Part shown: in pieces, positions 19,538-27,937 of the stretch | Numbering within the stretch: position 1 is the first letter of the stretch | Layout of the letters: each line of letters begins with the position of its first letter | Source: Bosea sp. NBC_00550 | GTDB lineage: Bacteria; Pseudomonadota; Alphaproteobacteria; Rhizobiales; Beijerinckiaceae | Direction: 5' to 3' | Assembly: GCF_026020075.1 (NCBI RefSeq) | Contig: NZ_CP102772.1 | Location: 4,678,501-4,742,500, forward strand | DNA: 64,000 nt | The notes under the pieces: generated by a model | Database searches by the model: none | Told to the model about the DNA's origin: nothing | Seen by the model: the letters and a program-made list of their open reading frames with translations, nothing else | Translations under genes and position numbers: made by a program

Positions 19538-20494
19538 GGCAGCCTCTCGCGCTGACTCGGCTGGGGCGGGCTCCAGCGGCCTGGCAAAGCGGCGCAGGTC
19601 GATCTCGGCGACCAGAAAATCGATGAAGGCGCGCACGCGGGCCGGCAGCCGGCCGCCATGGCCGACATAAACGACGTGGATCTCCTCGACATCGCCGGGA
19701 TTGAAGGCCTCGAGAACCGGAACGAGCCGCCCGGCGGAGATGTCGTCGGCGATGTGGAAGAGCGAAAGCCGGGTCAGCCCTTGGCCGGCAAGCGCGAGTT
19801 CGCGCGCGCTCTCCCCGTCGCCGACCGTGGTGCGTCCGCGGGCGGGGAAATCGCCGCGCTTGCCGTCGATCGCGAAGGGCCAGGAATCGCTGTGCCGTGT
19901 GAAATTGAAGGTGACGAGGTCGTGCTTGGCGAGTTCGTCGGGATGGGCTGGAGCGGCGCGCGCTGCCAGATAGCTTGGCGCCGCGACCACCGCCATGCGG
20001 CTTTCGCCGAGCTTGCGCGCCACGAGCTGCGACGAGCGCAGTGGCCCGACGCGGATGGCGACATCGGCGCGTTCGTCCACCAGATCGACCACTGCATCGG
20101 CGAGCGTGATGTCGAGCTGCACCCCGGGATGACCGGCTGCAAAGCGCGGCACCAGCGGCAACAGGAAATGCCGGCCGAAGGGAACGTTGGTGTTGACCCG
20201 GAGCCGCCCGCGCGGGATCTGGCAGGCGGCGACGGCGCGCTCGGCCTCGTCGAGGTCGGCGAGCACCCGCAGCGTCCGATCATGGAAGGTCGTGCCCTCC
20301 TCGGTCAGCATGAATTTGCGGGTCGAGCGGACGATCAGCCTGACGCCGAGCCGCGCCTCCAGCCGGGCGACGAGCTTGCTGACCGCCGAGGGCGTCATCC
20401 TCAGCGCGCGTGCAGCCGGCGAGAAGCCGCTCAGCTCGACGACGCGGGCGAAAACCTCCATCTCGCCGGAGCGGTTGATCTCGGAGCGCGGCAT
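19529..20494 (-). CDS. LysR family transcriptional regulator
   Basis: 321 residues with an N-terminal LysR helix-turn-helix (ARALRMTPSAVSKLVARLEARLG, about 27-49, given here only as landmarks ARALRM and SKLVARLE) and a type 2 periplasmic-like effector domain. It has the RLRVN linker and SDSWPF/DGESAREL segments of the CrgA-like subgroup. It is divergent from an MFS exporter and probably controls it. Confidence 0.92.
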   Translation of the reverse strand: MPRSEINRSGEMEVFARVVELSGFSPAARALRMTPSAVSKLVARLEARLGVRLIVRSTRKFMLTEEGTTFHDRTLRVLADLDEAERAVAACQIPRGRLRVNTNVPFGRHFLLPLVPRFAAGHPGVQLDITLADAVVDLVDERADVAIRVGPLRSSQLVARKLGESRMAVVAAPSYLAARAAPAHPDELAKHDLVTFNFTRHSDSWPFAIDGKRGDFPARGRTTVGDGESARELALAGQGLTRLSLFHIADDISAGRLVPVLEAFNPGDVEEIHVVYVGHGGRLPARVRAFIDFLVAEIDLRRFARPLEPAPAESAREAASV

Positions 20495-20495
20495 C

Positions 20496-20541
20496 GTGAA
20501 TTCAACTCACAATTGCTGATCGTTACCGCAGTCTAATTCAC
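20496..20541. promoter_or_regulatory. Inverted repeat between lysR and MFS gene
   Basis: GTGAATT (20496-20502) and AATTCAC (20535-20541) are perfect inverted copies separated by 32 bases in the 99-base divergent gap. Each contains AATT in a GC-rich setting. They could be two LysR half-sites, or chance. Confidence 0.3.
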
Positions 20542-20593
20542 AGGCGCTCGCGGCGCTATCTCCGGGCCCGAACCAGTTCCCCGGAGGCATCTC

Positions 20594-21763
20594 ATGCCCA
20601 TTGCCCTTTATGCTCTCACCGTCGGTGCCTTCGGCATCGGCGTCACCGAATTCGTGATCATGGGCCTGCTGCTGCAGGTTTCCAGCGATCTCGGCGTCAG
20701 CATCCCGCTCGCGGGCCTGTTGATGACCGGCTATGCGCTCGGCGTATTCGTCGGCGCCCCCGTCCTGACGATCGCCACCCGCTCCCTGCCGCGCAAGACG
20801 ACGCTGCTGGTACTGATGGCGATCTTCACCCTCGGCAACCTCGCCGCCGCGCTGGCCCCGAGCTTCGGCTGGCTGATGTCGGCCCGCATCGTAACGGCGC
20901 TGGCGCACGGCACCTTCTTCGGCGTCGGCTCGCTCGTCGCCACCAGCCTGGTCGCGCCGGAGCGCAAGGCGTCCGCCATCGCGCTGATGTTCACGGGCCT
21001 GACGCTCGCCACCCTGCTCGGCGTGCCGTTCGGCTCCTGGCTCGGCCTCGCTTTCGGCTGGCGCTCGACCTTCTGGGCCGTGACCGCCATCGGCCTCGTC
21101 GCCTTCGTCGTCCTTGCCGTGTTCGTTCCGGCAGACCGCGAGCGCGTCGTTCCCGGCTCGCTCGCGGAGGAGTTCAAGGTGCTGACCCGGCCGCAGGTCC
21201 AGCTCGGCCTGATCATGACCGTGCTCGGCTTCGGCGGCATCTTCGCGGTCTTCACCTTCATCCAGCCGATCCTCATCGAGCTCGCCGGCTTCAGCGAGGC
21301 GGCCGTCTCGCCGATCCTCCTCGTCTTCGGTGGCGGCCTCGTCGTCGGAAACCTGCTCGGCGGGCGCTGGGCGGACAAGGCTCTGGCGCCGGCACTGATC
21401 GGCTCGATCGCGCTGATGACCGTTGTGATGTTCGCCTCGAGCTTCGGGTTCCACAGCCAGATCGGCGCGGTCATCGCGGCATTCGCGCTGGGCGCAGCCG
21501 CCTTCGCCACCGTCGCGCCGCTGCAGATGTGGGTGCTTCAGCAAGCAGGCGGAGCCGGACGGGGCCTGGCGTCGAGCCTGAACATCGCCGCCTTCAACCT
21601 CGGCAATGCCTTCGGCGCCTGGCTCGGCGGCTTGGTCATCACGCAGGGGCTGGGCTATGGCGCCATCGCACCGGTCGCGGCTGTCGTGCCGCTGGTGGCG
21701 CTGGGCCTGGCCGTCTTCGCCGTCGCGCTCGAACGGCGCACGGCCCGGGCAGTTACGGCCTGA
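20594..21763 (+). CDS. MFS transporter, AraJ/sugar-efflux-like (DHA1)
   Basis: 389 residues and 12 predicted membrane helices. GALTVGAFGIGVTEF-like start (IALYALTVGAFGIG), the GYALGVFVGAPVL helix 2 and RSLPRKTTLL loop are typical of the AraJ/YdhP drug or arabinose efflux subgroup. It is preceded by CCCGGAGG. The neighbouring divergent LysR gene suggests inducible export of a small molecule. Confidence 0.9.
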   Translation: MPIALYALTVGAFGIGVTEFVIMGLLLQVSSDLGVSIPLAGLLMTGYALGVFVGAPVLTIATRSLPRKTTLLVLMAIFTLGNLAAALAPSFGWLMSARIVTALAHGTFFGVGSLVATSLVAPERKASAIALMFTGLTLATLLGVPFGSWLGLAFGWRSTFWAVTAIGLVAFVVLAVFVPADRERVVPGSLAEEFKVLTRPQVQLGLIMTVLGFGGIFAVFTFIQPILIELAGFSEAAVSPILLVFGGGLVVGNLLGGRWADKALAPALIGSIALMTVVMFASSFGFHSQIGAVIAAFALGAAAFATVAPLQMWVLQQAGGAGRGLASSLNIAAFNLGNAFGAWLGGLVITQGLGYGAIAPVAAVVPLVALGLAVFAVALERRTARAVTA

Positions 21764-21818
21764 GTGTTCTGCTTCGTGGAAATAGCGAGAGTATGTTGAT
21801 CGTGCGTGGGAAACACGC

Positions 21819-21922
21819 CGTCATCCCGGGCGGCCGAAGGTCGACCCGGGATCCATTACAGAGCCCAGTTCCCTACGATTGATCCCGGATCGGCGCGGCT
21901 TCGCCGCTTGTCCGGGATGACG
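21819..21922. repeat. Intergenic palindromic repeat, class B
   Basis: Outer arms CGTCATCCCGGG and TGTCCGGGATGACG; inner GGGATCCATT pairs roughly with GATTGATCCC. The right half GGATCGGCGCGGCTTCGCCGCTTG matches (apart from one or a few bases) copies at 42106 and 55608. It lies in the gap between MFS and actR, which converge here. Confidence 0.84.
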
Positions 21923-21961
21923 GAGAGGTTCCAGGTCAAATCAGCATGTTAGAAGCAAAAG

Positions 21962-21994
21962 AAAGCCCGCCGGATTCATCTTCCGGCGGGCTTT
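21962..21994. terminator. Bidirectional rho-independent terminator
   Basis: A perfect 13-bp stem, AAAGCCCGCCGGA with TCCGGCGGGCTTT, encloses a 7-base loop. A-rich sequence on the left and TTTTCC on the right make it usable in both directions. It lies 14 bases past the actR stop codon and should end the actR transcript, and the MFS transcript from the other side. Confidence 0.88.
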
Positions 21995-22008
21995 TCCGTA
22001 TCGGGACG

Positions 22009-22578
22009 TCAGCGCGGGGCGCGCTTGGCCAGGATGCGCTGCAGCGTGCGTCGGTGCATGCCGAGACGGCGTGCCGTCTCCGAGACGTTGCGGCTGCATA
22101 GCTCGTAGACGCGCTGGATATGCTCCCAGCGGACACGGTCGGCCGACATCGGGTTTTCCGGCGGTTGCGGCCGGGCATCGCGCGAGGCGGCGAGAGCCGC
22201 GTGGATCTCGTCGGCATCTGCCGGCTTGGCCAGGAAATCGAAGGCGCCGAGCTTCACGGCGCTGACGGCGGTGGCGATGTTGCCGTAACCCGTCAGCACC
22301 ACGCCGCGCGCATCCGGCCGGCGTTCCTTGAGGCGGGCGATCACGTCGAGCCCATTGCCGTCCCCGAGCCTGAGATCGATCACGGCGAAGGCGGGCGCGG
22401 CTTCTTCCACGGCTGCGAGCCCGGCCGCGACGCTGTCTGCTGTGCGGACCGCATAGCCGCGGCCTTCCATGGCGCGTGCGAGACGGGTGAGGAAGGGTTT
22501 GTCGTCGTCGACCAACAGAAGGGACATGTCCGCATGGGCATCAGCCCTGTCGGTTTCGCTCGGCGCATCCTGCATCAT
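22009..22578 (-). CDS. actR: Response regulator of the ActR/RegA/PrrA family
   Basis: 189 residues. The receiver domain (about 18-135) has the acidic pocket LLVDDD, the phospho-accepting Asp in VIDLRLGDG and the Lys in FLAKPADADE. A short linker leads to a Fis-type helix-turn-helix near the C terminus (SETARRLGMHRRTLQRIL). In alphaproteobacteria this family controls redox-responsive genes. It is encoded after its partner kinase with an 84-base gap. Confidence 0.93.
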   Translation of the reverse strand: MMQDAPSETDRADAHADMSLLLVDDDKPFLTRLARAMEGRGYAVRTADSVAAGLAAVEEAAPAFAVIDLRLGDGNGLDVIARLKERRPDARGVVLTGYGNIATAVSAVKLGAFDFLAKPADADEIHAALAASRDARPQPPENPMSADRVRWEHIQRVYELCSRNVSETARRLGMHRRTLQRILAKRAPR

Positions 22579-22662
22579 CGTCTCCTGACCGCTTGTCCAT
22601 GCGCGCTGCGGTGGCGCGAAGTGTGGTTTCGAACAGCCGGTCGCAGGCCCGCGGGCCTCCGA

Positions 22663-24015
22663 TCAGCTAAGCTCATGTAATGCCGATGCTTCCGGCTTGG
22701 TACCCCCTAGGGTCGGCAGATCCGCTTCAAAAATGTCGCGGGGCCAGACGATGCGGATCGAGGCGCCGCTCGCCGGGGCCGCCCGGTTCGAGAATTCCAG
22801 CGTCGCGCCGCCACGCTCCAGCAGCGTCTTGGCGATGAAGAGCCCCAGGCCAAGGCCGCCGCCCGCGCGGTTTTCACCGCCGCCGCGCGAAAGATAGGGC
22901 TCGCCCGCGCGCATCAGCACGTCCGGCGGGAAGCCCGGCCCGTCATCGGAAATGGTGAGCACGACGCGGCTTTGGCTCCATTCGGCCGCGATCGTCACGG
23001 TCGAGCTGGCGAAATCGACCGCGTTGTCGACGATGTTGCCGAGGCCATAGATCATGCCGGGATTGCGCCGGCAGACCGGCTCCGGCTTGTCGCCGGTCAT
23101 GGTGATCTCGAAGGGAACGCCGAAGGGCCGCTGCGGCCCGGCAGCCTCCTCGATCAGCAGCCGGAGCGTCAGCTGGTCGAGCGGGCCGGCATCGTCGTCC
23201 TGCAGGCTGGAGAGCTTACCGAGGATGCCGCGGCAGCGCTCGACCTGCTCGCGCAGCAGCGCGATGTCCTCGGCCATCTCGCCATCGGGCGGGGCGAGAC
23301 GGGTGAGTTCGCGGGCGACCAGCGCGATGGTGCCGAGCGGGGTGCCAAGCTCATGGGCGGCGGCGGCGGCGAGCCCGTCGAGCTGGGAGAGATGCTGCTC
23401 GCGCGCCAGCACCAGCTCGGTGGCGGCGAGCGCGTCCGAGAGGTCGCGCGCTTCCTTGGCGACGCGCCAGGCATAGATGCCGGTGAAGGCGAGGCCGAGC
23501 ACGAGCGCGACCCAGTTGCCGAGCTGGTAGAAGGGCGGCAGAACCGGTCGGTCCGCGCCGGCCCAGGGCAGGGGCAGGTGGAAGCGGCTGAGCAGCGTCG
23601 CGAGCACCATCGCCAGCAGGCCGAGCAGCAATGTGCGGTGCGGCGGCAGGGCCGTCGCCGAGATCATCACCGGCGCCAGGAACAGGATCGCAAACGGGTT
23701 CTGCAGGCCGCCGGTCATGTAGAGCAGGGCGGCGAGCTGGGCGATGTCGAAGCCGAGCAGCGCCGTCGCGGGGCCGTCCTTCAGCCGATGGCTGAGCGGA
23801 AAGCGGATGCGCAGGGCGATGTTCAGCGAGGCCGAGACGGCGATGACGATGAAGCACCAGCCGAAGGGCAGAGAGAAGCCGAGGCCGAAATGCACGCCGG
23901 CGACCGCGACGCTCTGCCCGACGATGGCGAGCCAGCGCAGCCTGACCAGCGTGTCGAGCCGCAAATGGCGGCCCGTGCGGGCGAGCAGCGGGGCCGAGAG
24001 ATCCGAGACACTCAC
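22663..24015 (-). CDS. actS: Redox sensor histidine kinase of the ActS/RegB/PrrB family
   Basis: 450 residues with six membrane helices (about 25-195). The GGLQNPF motif (about 102-108) is the quinone-binding signature of RegB. The H box is AAAHELGTPLG, followed by QVERCRGIL, whose Cys corresponds by position to the redox-active Cys of RegB. N, G1 and G2 ATP-site boxes are DNAVDFA, DDGPGFP and GGGLGLGLFIAK. It should sense aeration or quinone state and phosphorylate ActR. Confidence 0.94.
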   Translation of the reverse strand: MSVSDLSAPLLARTGRHLRLDTLVRLRWLAIVGQSVAVAGVHFGLGFSLPFGWCFIVIAVSASLNIALRIRFPLSHRLKDGPATALLGFDIAQLAALLYMTGGLQNPFAILFLAPVMISATALPPHRTLLLGLLAMVLATLLSRFHLPLPWAGADRPVLPPFYQLGNWVALVLGLAFTGIYAWRVAKEARDLSDALAATELVLAREQHLSQLDGLAAAAAHELGTPLGTIALVARELTRLAPPDGEMAEDIALLREQVERCRGILGKLSSLQDDDAGPLDQLTLRLLIEEAAGPQRPFGVPFEITMTGDKPEPVCRRNPGMIYGLGNIVDNAVDFASSTVTIAAEWSQSRVVLTISDDGPGFPPDVLMRAGEPYLSRGGGENRAGGGLGLGLFIAKTLLERGGATLEFSNRAAPASGASIRIVWPRDIFEADLPTLGGTKPEASALHELS

Positions 24016-24129
24016 TGGCGATCGGCCTTCTCAGCGGCTTCCAGCGGGCGCGGAAATAAGGGGTTCATCCACATGGCAGGAGAATCTTAGCCTTTAGCCG
24101 GGTTGAATGAGAACAAAATCAACGTAAGG

Positions 24130-24146
24130 TGCGTTGTTGCGACGCA
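24130..24146. promoter_or_regulatory. Inverted repeat upstream of phaZ, possible ActR/RegA-type site
   Basis: TGCGT-N7-ACGCA lies in the gap between divergent actS and phaZ, 34 bases before the phaZ start. It contains TTGCGACGC, which resembles the loose GCGNC/GNCGC consensus reported for RegA/PrrA. The match is weak, and no promoter boxes are clear. Confidence 0.25.
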
Positions 24147-24179
24147 TCATCTTTTGTTGCGCCGCCGGAAGGACATCGC

Positions 24180-25496
24180 ATGTACGGGGCCACCATGTCG
24201 TTTGCCTATCATGCCTATGAAGCGGTTCACATGATGGTGAGCCCGGTCCGGGGTGTTTCCGATGCGATGCATCTGGCTTTCAAGAACCCGGCCAATCCGC
24301 TGACCTACACGTCGTTCGGGCGCTCGGTCGCGGCCTCCTGCGAATTGTTCGAGCGCGTGACGCGCCGCTACGGCAAGCCGGCCTTCGGGCTCGACGAGAC
24401 CACGATCAACGGCGTCAAGGTGCTGGTCGAGGAGCGGGTGGTCTGGGAGCGGCCGTTCTGCAAGCTCGTCTATTTCGACCGCAAGATTCAGGGCCGGCGC
24501 AAGCCGCAGCCGAAGGTCCTGCTGGTGGCGCCGATGTCGGGCCACTACGCCACGCTGCTGCGCGGCACGGTCGAGGCCTTCCTGCCCGGCCATGAGGTCT
24601 ACATCACCGACTGGGTGGATGCGCGCCTCGTGCCCATGGCCGCCGGCCGGTTCGATCTCGACGACTACATCGACTACGTCATCGGTATGCTCCAGACGCT
24701 GGGTCCGGATACCCATGTCATGGCGATCTGCCAGCCCTCCGTCCCGGTCATCGCCGCCGTGGCGCGCATGGAGGCCGAGGCCGATCCCTGTGCACCGCGT
24801 TCGATGACGCTGATGGGCGGCCCGATCGACACCCGGCGCTCGCCGACGGCGGTCAACCAGCTCGCCATGGAGCGCGGCACCGACTGGTTCCGCCGCAACT
24901 GCATCACGGTGGTGCCGTTCCCGCATATGGGCGCGTTCCGGCAGGTCTATCCCGGCTTCATGCAGCTCTCGGGCTTCATGGCGATGAACATGGACCGCCA
25001 TGTCACCGCCCATTACGACATGTTCAAGCATCTCGTCGGCGGCGACGGCGATTCCGCCGAGAAGCACCGCGAGTTCTACGACGAATATCTCGCGGTCATG
25101 GACCTGACGGCGGAGTTCTACCTGCAGACCGTCGACACCGTCTTCGTCCAGCATGCCCTGCCCAAGGGCGAGATGATGCATCGCGACAAGCCGGTCGATC
25201 TCAAGGCGATCCGCAGGGTCGCGCTGATGACGGTCGAGGGCGAGAATGACGACATCTCCGGGGTCGGCCAGACCAAGGCGGCGCATGATCTGTGCGTCAA
25301 CATTCCCGCCGAGAAGCGCGTTCACTACCTCCAGCCGAAGGTCGGCCATTACGGCGTCTTCAACGGCTCGCGCTTCCGCTCTGAGATTCAGCCGCGCATC
25401 TCCGACTTCATGGTCAGCCTCGACATGGAGGCCGCCAAGGACCGCCGGAACGATAGCGCGACCGAGCAGCGCAAGGCTCTGAAGGTCGTCGGCTGA
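24180..25496 (+). CDS. phaZ: Intracellular polyhydroxyalkanoate depolymerase
   Basis: About 438 residues from an ATG with GGAAGGA upstream. The alpha/beta-hydrolase has the Cys-type nucleophile box AICQPSVP (Cys about 184) found in intracellular PhaZ instead of GxSxG, and a C-terminal catalytic His in VGHYGVFNGSRF. There is no signal peptide. It degrades storage PHB granules in the cytoplasm. It is divergent from actS; control by ActSR is possible but unproven. Confidence 0.92.
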   Translation: MYGATMSFAYHAYEAVHMMVSPVRGVSDAMHLAFKNPANPLTYTSFGRSVAASCELFERVTRRYGKPAFGLDETTINGVKVLVEERVVWERPFCKLVYFDRKIQGRRKPQPKVLLVAPMSGHYATLLRGTVEAFLPGHEVYITDWVDARLVPMAAGRFDLDDYIDYVIGMLQTLGPDTHVMAICQPSVPVIAAVARMEAEADPCAPRSMTLMGGPIDTRRSPTAVNQLAMERGTDWFRRNCITVVPFPHMGAFRQVYPGFMQLSGFMAMNMDRHVTAHYDMFKHLVGGDGDSAEKHREFYDEYLAVMDLTAEFYLQTVDTVFVQHALPKGEMMHRDKPVDLKAIRRVALMTVEGENDDISGVGQTKAAHDLCVNIPAEKRVHYLQPKVGHYGVFNGSRFRSEIQPRISDFMVSLDMEAAKDRRNDSATEQRKALKVVG

Positions 25497-25540
25497 CAGC
25501 CACTTCCCCATCGCCTGCGAATCCCGCACAATCGCGGGCG

Positions 25541-26281
25541 ATGCGCATCTCCCTGTTCAGGCGCCAGCCGGACCCCGACCGGATCGAGGTCGTGCATGCC
25601 GGGACGCGCTATCCCGTCCTGGTCAAGCGCCGCGCCACGGCGCGGCGGATGACGTTGCGCGTCTCGCAGGCGAACGGCGAGATCACCCTGACATTGCCCG
25701 AGCGCGCCGACTTTGCCGCCGGGCGCGCCTTCGCCGAGAATCATGGCGGCTGGATCGCGGCACGCGTCGCCAAGCGCCCGCTCGCCGTGCCGTTCGAGCC
25801 CGGCCATGCCGTTCCGCTGCGCGGCGTGCCGCATCGCATCGTCCACTGGTCGAAGGCGCGCGGGCTGACGCAGGCGACGCAGGACAAGGACGGCGCGCCG
25901 ATCATCGCGGTCGCGGGCGAGGGCGCCCATGTGTCGCGCCGGGTCAAGGATTTCCTGCGGCGCCTCGCGCTCGAGGATCTGGAGAAGGCTGTGCGCCGCC
26001 ATACAGCGGCGCTGGGCATCCCCGCGCGCAAGATCACCATCCGCGACACCACGAGCCGCTGGGGCTCCTGTTCCTCGCAGGGCCATCTCAACTTCTCCTG
26101 GCGGCTGATTCTCGCGCCTCCCTCCGTGCTCGATTATCTCGCAGCCCATGAGGTGGCGCATCTCAAGGAGATGAACCACTCGCATCGCTTCTGGGCGCTG
26201 ACCCACAAGCTTTGCCCCCATACGGAAGAGGCCGAGGCCTGGCTGAAGCGCCATGGCGCCAGCCTTCACGGCTATGGTTGA
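25541..26281 (+). CDS. YgjP-like M48-superfamily metallopeptidase (DUF45)
   Basis: 246 residues. Zinc motif AAHEVAHLKEMNHSHRFW (HExxH about 203-207 plus a downstream His), preceded by SRWGSCSSQGHLNFSWRL, both hallmarks of the DUF45/YgjP family. The N-terminal region carries VKRRATARRMTLRV. It follows phaZ by 44 bases on the same strand. The cellular substrate is unknown; homologues are sometimes paired with restriction systems, but not here. Confidence 0.9.
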   Translation: MRISLFRRQPDPDRIEVVHAGTRYPVLVKRRATARRMTLRVSQANGEITLTLPERADFAAGRAFAENHGGWIAARVAKRPLAVPFEPGHAVPLRGVPHRIVHWSKARGLTQATQDKDGAPIIAVAGEGAHVSRRVKDFLRRLALEDLEKAVRRHTAALGIPARKITIRDTTSRWGSCSSQGHLNFSWRLILAPPSVLDYLAAHEVAHLKEMNHSHRFWALTHKLCPHTEEAEAWLKRHGASLHGYG

Positions 26282-26362
26282 CGCGGCGTGCCGGCCGCAA
26301 TTCCGCCGTTAACCACTTTCTGAAGTCTCACCCCGCACAGTGAAGGCCGATTCGGCTTCAGT

Positions 26363-26590
26363 GTGAGTATGCCTATGGGTCAGGTCATCGCGTTCCGCCG
26401 CCTGCAACAGTCTTCCGCCCCCAGCGAGCCAGCGCTCGGCCTGATGTCGGCGGTCGATTTCGCGCTCCGCGACCTTGTGGAAATCATGCCCCACATCGCT
26501 CTCGATACTGCTCGCGAGCAGGCCGAGGCCTGTCGCGCCATGCTGGCGCAGGCCTTCGACGCCGAGGTCGAGGCCGAACTCGGCGGCTGA
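26363..26590 (+). CDS. Small hypothetical protein (75 residues)
   Basis: Not recognised. It is acidic and helical in look (EPALGLMSAVDFALRDLVE, many Ala and Glu) with one Cys. It has no signal peptide or membrane segment. The start may be the GTG at 26363 or one of the ATGs at 26369 or 26375. The uniform GC third positions from about codon 9 onward support coding. It stands alone between the metallopeptidase and a repeat-rich gap. Confidence 0.6.
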   Translation: MSMPMGQVIAFRRLQQSSAPSEPALGLMSAVDFALRDLVEIMPHIALDTAREQAEACRAMLAQAFDAEVEAELGG

Positions 26591-26665
26591 CACCGCCCCG
26601 CGCATGCCGCCCCCGGCGATGATGCGGGTTGTCGAAGCGGATGAATTGTCGAACCTCTCCCGAAA

Positions 26666-26737
26666 GAGCCGGCGATCGTGCCGGCTCCGGCATTCGGACC
26701 GAAAAGTGGAGCCCACTTTCCGGGAAAATCCGATGCA
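26666..26737. repeat. Two hairpins between genes, including a GAAAAGTGG...CCACTTTCC repeat
   Basis: The first hairpin is GAGCCGGC-loop-GCCGGCTC (26666-26687), terminator-like but with no T run. The second is CCGAAAAGTGG-AGC-CCACTTTCCGGG followed by AAAATCCGATGC (about 26699-26737). From memory, similar short palindromes are dispersed in rhizobial genomes. It ends the transcript of the small gene or separates it from the M20 gene. Confidence 0.55.
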
Positions 26738-26764
26738 ATGAAAATACGCCCGGGAGGCTCATCC

Positions 26765-27925
26765 GTGTTCCTGACCAACAGCGATATGGTCGATCTCGTC
26801 GATCTCAGACATCGGCTGCACCGGCGGCCGGAGATCTCGGGCGAGGAAGGCGAGACCGCCGCCACCATCGTCGAATTCCTCAAGCCGACACAGCCCGACC
26901 GCATCGTCACGGAGCTGGGCGGCCATGGCGTCGCCGCGATCTATGAGGGCGCCGAGCCCGGCCCGACGGTGATGATCCGCGCCGAGCTGGACGCGCTGCC
27001 GATCGAGGAGCTCTCGACCAGCGACCATCGCTCCGAAATTCCCGGAAAGGGCCATCTCTGCGGCCATGACGGCCATATGACCATTCTTGCCGGCCTGGCG
27101 CGCGGGCTGCAGCGCAATCCGCCGAAGCGCGGCCGCGCCATCCTGCTGTTCCAGCCCGCGGAGGAGACCGGCGCGGGCGCCGCAGCCGTCATCGCCGATC
27201 CGAAATTCGACGAGATCGTGCCGGACTACGCCTTCTCCCTGCACAACCGGCCGGGAATTCCCGTCGGCCACACGCGCATCTCGGAAGGCGCGGCCAATTG
27301 CGCCTCGCGCGGCCTGAAGATCGTCCTCAACGGCGAGACCACGCATGCCTCGACGCCGGAGCATGGCCGTTCGCCGGCTCCCGCCATCGCGCGCTTGATC
27401 CCGGAATTGACGGTGCTCGGGCCGGGCGGCGCGCTCGATGCGAATTTCGCGCTCGCCACCGTCACCCATGCGGGGATCGGCGAGCCGGCCTTCGGCATCG
27501 CGCCCGGCCGCGGCGAGCTCTGGGTGACGCTGCGCACCGTCAACGACGCGCAGATGGGCGCGCTCTGCGAAAAGGCCGAGGCTCTGGTGCGCGAGGTCGC
27601 GGAGGCCGGCGGGCTCGAAGCCGAACTGAGCTATCACGACATCTTCCACCATTGCGAGAACGAGCCGGAGGCGGTGGCGATGCTGCGCCGGGCGATGGAC
27701 GAGGAAAAGGTGCCGCACGGCCCGACGAAACCGTCGCGCGGCTCCGAGGATTTCGGCCTGTTCGGCGGCAAGTCCAAATCGGCAATGTTCCTGCTCGGGT
27801 CTGGCGACACTGCGAATCTGCACAATCCGGATTTCGATTTCCCGGATGACGCCATCGACACGGGCGCGCGCGTCTTCATGCGGGCGCTGCGCAATCTGCT
27901 CGGCGAAGCCCGGCCGCAAGGCTGA
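26765..27925 (+). CDS. M20 family amidohydrolase (HipO/AbgA-like)
   Basis: About 386 residues from a GTG with GGGAGG seven bases upstream; an ATG at 26738 is an alternative with no good ribosome site. The M20D motifs are LRHRLHRRPEISGEE, CGHDGHM (metal ligands about 100-104) and the PAEETGAGA pair of Glu. It hydrolyses amide bonds in N-acyl amino acids or small peptides. It is followed after 12 bases by a D-aminopeptidase-like gene, so the two probably act together. Confidence 0.88.
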   Translation: MFLTNSDMVDLVDLRHRLHRRPEISGEEGETAATIVEFLKPTQPDRIVTELGGHGVAAIYEGAEPGPTVMIRAELDALPIEELSTSDHRSEIPGKGHLCGHDGHMTILAGLARGLQRNPPKRGRAILLFQPAEETGAGAAAVIADPKFDEIVPDYAFSLHNRPGIPVGHTRISEGAANCASRGLKIVLNGETTHASTPEHGRSPAPAIARLIPELTVLGPGGALDANFALATVTHAGIGEPAFGIAPGRGELWVTLRTVNDAQMGALCEKAEALVREVAEAGGLEAELSYHDIFHHCENEPEAVAMLRRAMDEEKVPHGPTKPSRGSEDFGLFGGKSKSAMFLLGSGDTANLHNPDFDFPDDAIDTGARVFMRALRNLLGEARPQG

Positions 27926-27937
27926 GAGGGCAGGCGC

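Noticed and set aside
26590..26764. Intrinsic terminator after the 75-residue gene
   Set aside because: The GAGCCGGC hairpin lacks a T run, so it is listed as a repeat or hairpin only.
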